A stretch of DNA of 64,000 bases. It comes from Bacteroidales bacterium. Lineage in GTDB: Bacteria; Bacteroidota; Bacteroidia; Bacteroidales; VadinHA17. The translations under genes were made by a program, and so were the position numbers. Positions 61,650 to 64,000 of this stretch are shown here, piece after piece; position 1 is the stretch's first letter; each line of letters opens with the position of its first letter. The stretch spans positions 682,001-746,000 of the forward strand of contig JADJLX010000002.1 in the NCBI GenBank assembly GCA_016709865.1, written 5' to 3'. The notes beneath the pieces are model-generated. The model was not told where the DNA came from and ran no database searches. It saw only the letters and a program-made list of their open reading frames with translations.

Positions 61650-62846
61650 CTATTTCTCATTTGTTGCTTCAGCACTTTCATCCTGAACAGATGTTTCCTC
61701 TTCTTTTTCAGAAGAGTGATGTTTCCTTTTCATGTTTTCAGGCGACAGGCTTGAAGTTATCCTCTGAACCGCCTTAAAATTATTGAAGAACTCACGGGCA
61801 AAAACCCTGAGAACTGTATAAGCCGGAATGCCGAGAATCATACCTGGTATTCCGGCAGCAAAACCAGCCGCCAGTACCACGACAAAAATTTCGAGTGGAT
61901 GTGCTTTAACACTATTTGAGAAAATGACCGGCTGAAAAACAATGTTATCAATTAGATGTGTAATTGCCTCAACCAGAATCATATAATAAACAAGTGGAAC
62001 AACAACAGTTGTAAAGTCCTGATTCATATGAGATGCCACACCCATAATAATTGCTATGAACAAGCCGAGCCATGGTCCAACATACGGGATAACATTAAGG
62101 ATGCCGAGGATTAGTCCCATAACAAGGGCTTGCTGAAAATCAATTCCAACAATAGTCATTCCGATAGTAATCAGTATCATAATGCAGGTACTCTGGATAA
62201 GGATACCTATGAAATATCTTGTAAGGAGGTTTTTTATCGAATGCAACGCCCTCGTTACATTATCTGTATAATTATCGGGCACCCACATCAGTATCGATTC
62301 AAAGAAGAGCCGCTGATCTTTAAGGAAGAAAAAAGTAATGAATGTTATCGAAAAAATGGCAACAAGGATATTTCCCATTATGCCAACAATAGATCCCAGA
62401 AAGTTCTGGATCATACTGATACTGAGAACGCCTGAGACTTTTTTAATTATATAATCCTGAATTGAAAGTTCACTGGTAATATCTTTATTAAATGCCCTGA
62501 AGACGTTTTCAACCTTGTTTATAGGTTCTGCAACCAACTGTACGATCTTCTCACTGTCGATTGTTGAGAAATAGTTAAGCTGAGTTGTTAACAGAGGAAC
62601 GAAAATTACGAAAAACATAATTATAAAACCCCAGATAATCAGAAGTGTTATAAGGGCACTGAGCGATCGGGGAAAGTTCCATTTTTTAATCCTGATCCTG
62701 CACATCAGATCTACCAGAGGCCTCCCCATTATAGAGAGCACACCTGATACAAGAATGTAAACAACTATATTCCTGAAATACCATGCACAGGCCAGGAGCA
62801 GTATAATTCCAAAAAAGATAAGAATGTTCCTTAAAGTTGCTTTCAT
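61650..62846 (-). CDS. AI-2E family transporter (PerM-like)
   Basis: I use the ATG at 62846 (MKATLRNILIFFG) because the more distal frame is not preceded by a likely start and has no coding character. The 398-residue permease has about eight hydrophobic segments. Typical parts are ILIFFGIILLLACAWYFRNI near the start, ALVMGLILGILNVIPYVGPW, and FAAGIPGMILGIPAYTVLRV. The family includes TqsA, which exports autoinducer-2, and sodium/proton antiporters, so substrate is open. The C-terminal tail is charged (KEEETSVQDESAEATNEK). Confidence 0.9.
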   Translation of the reverse strand: MKATLRNILIFFGIILLLACAWYFRNIVVYILVSGVLSIMGRPLVDLMCRIRIKKWNFPRSLSALITLLIIWGFIIMFFVIFVPLLTTQLNYFSTIDSEKIVQLVAEPINKVENVFRAFNKDITSELSIQDYIIKKVSGVLSISMIQNFLGSIVGIMGNILVAIFSITFITFFFLKDQRLFFESILMWVPDNYTDNVTRALHSIKNLLTRYFIGILIQSTCIMILITIGMTIVGIDFQQALVMGLILGILNVIPYVGPWLGLFIAIIMGVASHMNQDFTTVVVPLVYYMILVEAITHLIDNIVFQPVIFSNSVKAHPLEIFVVVLAAGFAAGIPGMILGIPAYTVLRVFAREFFNNFKAVQRITSSLSPENMKRKHHSSEKEEETSVQDESAEATNEK

Positions 62847-62910
62847 TATCAGTGCGGTTTCAATATACAAACCTAATCCAAATTTTTGAAATTCGCTAAA
62901 TAGAAATCCA

Positions 62911-62957
62911 TCTACCGCAAAGCACACTAAGATTTTTCGCGAAGCACGCTAAGAGTA
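62911..62957. repeat. Single-arm relic of the CACAAAG-type repeat
   Basis: The 298-base divergent gap between the AI-2E permease and hsp20 has no gene. It holds a short stretch reading CTACCGCAAAGCACACTAAG and TTTTTCGCGAAGCACGCTAAG, with near-repeats of GCGAAGCACGCTAAG but no opposite arm, consistent with a degraded copy. The rest of the gap carries two direct copies of CATTATGTCTGTTTT (63019-63034 and 63051-63066) of unknown meaning. Confidence 0.5.
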
Positions 62958-63073
62958 TATTAACGATATATTATTGCATCAATTGATCGTGTGAAATGGT
63001 AATACAAAACAATATATGCCATTATGTCTGTTTTAAATTTAAAATTCATGTCATTATGTCTGTTTTGCAATTT

Positions 63074-63089
63074 TGGAACAGAGTTTGAA
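63074..63089 (+). promoter_or_regulatory. Possible sigma-54-type promoter of hsp20
   Basis: The sequence TGGAACAGAGTTTGAA has GG and TG(A) ten bases apart, close to the -24/-12 consensus TGGCAC-N5-TTGC, except that the last C is A. It lies 56 bases before the hsp20 ATG. A factor-binding activator site is not identified. It is a weak match and may be chance. Confidence 0.35.
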
Positions 63090-63144
63090 AATGGGTAATC
63101 GTAATATAAAAATATGTTAAACTAAATTATAGGAGGACAAAGCC

Positions 63145-63570
63145 ATGTTACCAACAATTTCAACAAGAAGTTTCAGACCGTTTGGATTTTCAAATCTTTT
63201 TGATGATGATTTTTTCCCGGTCCTAAACAACAGAACCAGCTCAATGCCAGCTGTTAACATAAGGGAAGATGAAAAGCATTTCGGACTCGAGCTTGCAGTT
63301 CCGGGAATAGACAAAAAAGATCTGAAGATCGATATCAATGAGGATGTATTAACAATTTCCTCAGAGAGCAAAACTGAGTCGGAGGAGAACAAAGATGGTT
63401 ACAAGAGAAAAGAGTTCAGTTACACTTCTTTCTGCAGAAGTTTTTACATTCCTGAAAATGTTGACAGGGATAAAATTGAAGCAAACTACAAAGATGGTAT
63501 TCTGAATGTATCTCTTCCAAAAATGAAGGAAGAGAAAAACAAAATCACACGTGAGGTTAAGATTTCATAA
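63145..63570 (+). CDS. Hsp20/alpha-crystallin small heat-shock protein
   Basis: The 141-residue ATP-independent holdase carries the alpha-crystallin domain: PAVNIREDEKHFGLELAVPG, DLKIDINEDVLTISSESK, and C-terminal YKDGILNVSLPKMKEEKNK with the GILNVSLPK signature. The N-terminal arm (FGFSNLFDDDFFPVLNN) is aromatic-rich. A perfect AGGAGG Shine-Dalgarno at 63131-63136, eight bases before the ATG, is unusual for Bacteroidota and predicts strong translation. A bidirectional terminator follows within 13 bases. Confidence 0.95.
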   Translation: MLPTISTRSFRPFGFSNLFDDDFFPVLNNRTSSMPAVNIREDEKHFGLELAVPGIDKKDLKIDINEDVLTISSESKTESEENKDGYKRKEFSYTSFCRSFYIPENVDRDKIEANYKDGILNVSLPKMKEEKNKITREVKIS

Positions 63571-63582
63571 TTAAGCAAAAAA

Positions 63583-63610
63583 AATCCCGGCTAATTGCCG
63601 GGATTTTTTG
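63583..63610. terminator. Shared bidirectional terminator between hsp20 and fprA-like gene
   Basis: An eight-base stem AATCCCGG/CCGGGATT (63583-63590 with 63598-63605) is flanked by A-runs on the left and T-runs on the right, so it works on both strands. The stop codon of the converging fprA-like gene (63591-63593) lies inside its loop, and the hsp20 stop is 13 bases to the left. Confidence 0.85.
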
Positions 63611-64000
63611 TTCTTCCGCATTCTTCCAGAAATGCCTGACCAAATTTCCGTCCGAACTCTATAAGTATTTCTTCTTTATTCCCTTCCGGCGAGAATTTGA
63701 ATAAACCGGTATCTTCATAAGTCTTGAGCTTAAGCAGGCGCAGGTTTTCAAGTATGATCCGCGGGGCTTCTCCGCTCCAGCCATAAGATCCGAATGCACC
63801 AGCAAGCTTTCCCCTGTCTCTTAACGGATTTATAAGTGCAAAAAGCTTATAAACAGGCAGAAGAGTGTTCTGATTGATTGTTGGAGACCCTACAAGAATT
63901 CCTTCAGAATTTATTATTTCCGATTCAAGTTCTTCTTCCTGAATATTCTCAATGTCAACTATCTTAACTGTAATATCTTTGTTTTCGAGAATCCCTTTTG
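63591..64000 (-). CDS. FprA-like flavodiiron protein, C-terminal flavodoxin part (5' end beyond window)
   Basis: The frame is open from the right edge to the stop at 63591; about 136 C-terminal residues are visible. Motifs ILVGSPTINQNTLLPVYKLF and GKLAGAFGSYGWSGEAPRII are the FMN-binding flavodoxin fold as found at the C-terminus of FprA/FDP proteins, which reduce oxygen or nitric oxide to water or N2O at a di-iron site. The di-iron domain would lie to the right of the window, so a plain flavodoxin-like protein is not excluded. With HydF and cytochrome bd it fits an anaerobe handling oxygen. Confidence 0.85.
   Translation of the reverse strand, partial: KGILENKDITVKIVDIENIQEEELESEIINSEGILVGSPTINQNTLLPVYKLFALINPLRDRGKLAGAFGSYGWSGEAPRIILENLRLLKLKTYEDTGLFKFSPEGNKEEILIEFGRKFGQAFLEECGRTKNPGN

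Noticed and set aside
1..64000. Transposases, prophage genes, tRNA or rRNA genes
   Set aside because: No open frame showed such motifs and no tRNA cloverleaf or rRNA sequence was recognised by eye; a dedicated scan could still find a tRNA.

Overview
The window reads as chromosomal DNA of a Bacteroidota (Bacteroidales-like) organism. The markers are a SusD lipoprotein, a TonB-dependent receptor with an N-terminal carboxypeptidase-regulatory-like domain, Bacteroidota-restricted families (DUF4290, DUF3810, DUF4492, DUF5683), the gene order parA-parB-DUF5683-LysM transglycosylase, and starts that mostly lack a Shine-Dalgarno sequence. An anaerobic or microaerophilic lifestyle is suggested by HydF ([FeFe]-hydrogenase maturation), a flavodiiron-type protein at the right edge, and cytochrome bd as the only terminal oxidase seen. 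About 56 protein genes are supported. No rRNA, tRNA, CRISPR array, transposase or prophage was seen.

Layout. 1-3.2 kb: a lipoprotein with an L-rhamnose mutarotase (minus strand) and a PcrA/UvrD helicase. 3.5-6.5 kb: a DUF4412 protein, a membrane protein and a membrane-anchored LuxR-type regulator. 6.5-10.5 kb: a thiamine uptake operon under a TPP riboswitch (TonB receptor, PnuT permease, thiamine pyrophosphokinase), whose permease gene is split by a repetitive insert. 10.5-18.5 kb: small single-function genes (Ogt, PabA/TrpG, esterase, PlsC-type acyltransferase, tocopherol-cyclase-like protein, pirin, cupin plus DDAH, DedA). 18.5-28.7 kb: a C26 amidotransferase overlapping CstA, an acyl-CoA ligase, a GNAT-like protein, a CrtI/RetSat-type oxidoreductase, and a YD-like lipoprotein overlapping SusD. 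28.7-33.8 kb: two tandem Kup potassium transporters and a DUF3810 metalloprotease-like protein. 34-38 kb: CapA, then a His-rich NicO/UreH-like transporter beside a ZIP transporter with an inserted cyclic-nucleotide-binding-like domain, then DUF4290. 38-45 kb: MurA, GrpE, DnaJ, a NatAB-type ABC exporter and an NtrC-type regulator without a DNA-binding domain. 45-48 kb: aspartate ammonia-lyase and HydF. 48-55 kb (minus): ParA, ParB, DUF5683, lytic transglycosylase, and a large SGNH-MBOAT fusion. 55-58.5 kb: a lipid kinase, glutaminyl cyclase, HAD phosphatase and PssA. 58.5-63 kb (minus): DUF4492-cydA-cydB-small ORF, and an AI-2E-type permease. 63-64 kb: Hsp20 and the 3' part of an FprA-like gene.

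A second layer lies between the genes. There are roughly a dozen palindromic elements of at least four sequence classes (CCCCCTAAAGGGGG type, CCCCTCC/GGAGGGG type, iterated ACACAGAG/CACAAAGG type, and GAGCGATAGCGAAGG type). Intact two-armed copies occur only in tandem or convergent gaps, never in the eight divergent gaps. Some supply the stop codons and C-terminal residues of neighbouring genes, and a related low-complexity stretch has entered the thiamine permease gene.

The best candidates for something new are the single-chain SGNH-MBOAT O-acetyltransferase directly downstream of a lytic transglycosylase in the parAB operon, the ZIP transporter with an inserted nucleotide-binding-like domain, the interrupted pnuT gene, and the positional bias of the palindromic elements. 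All functional statements come from reading motifs by eye; no database search was run.
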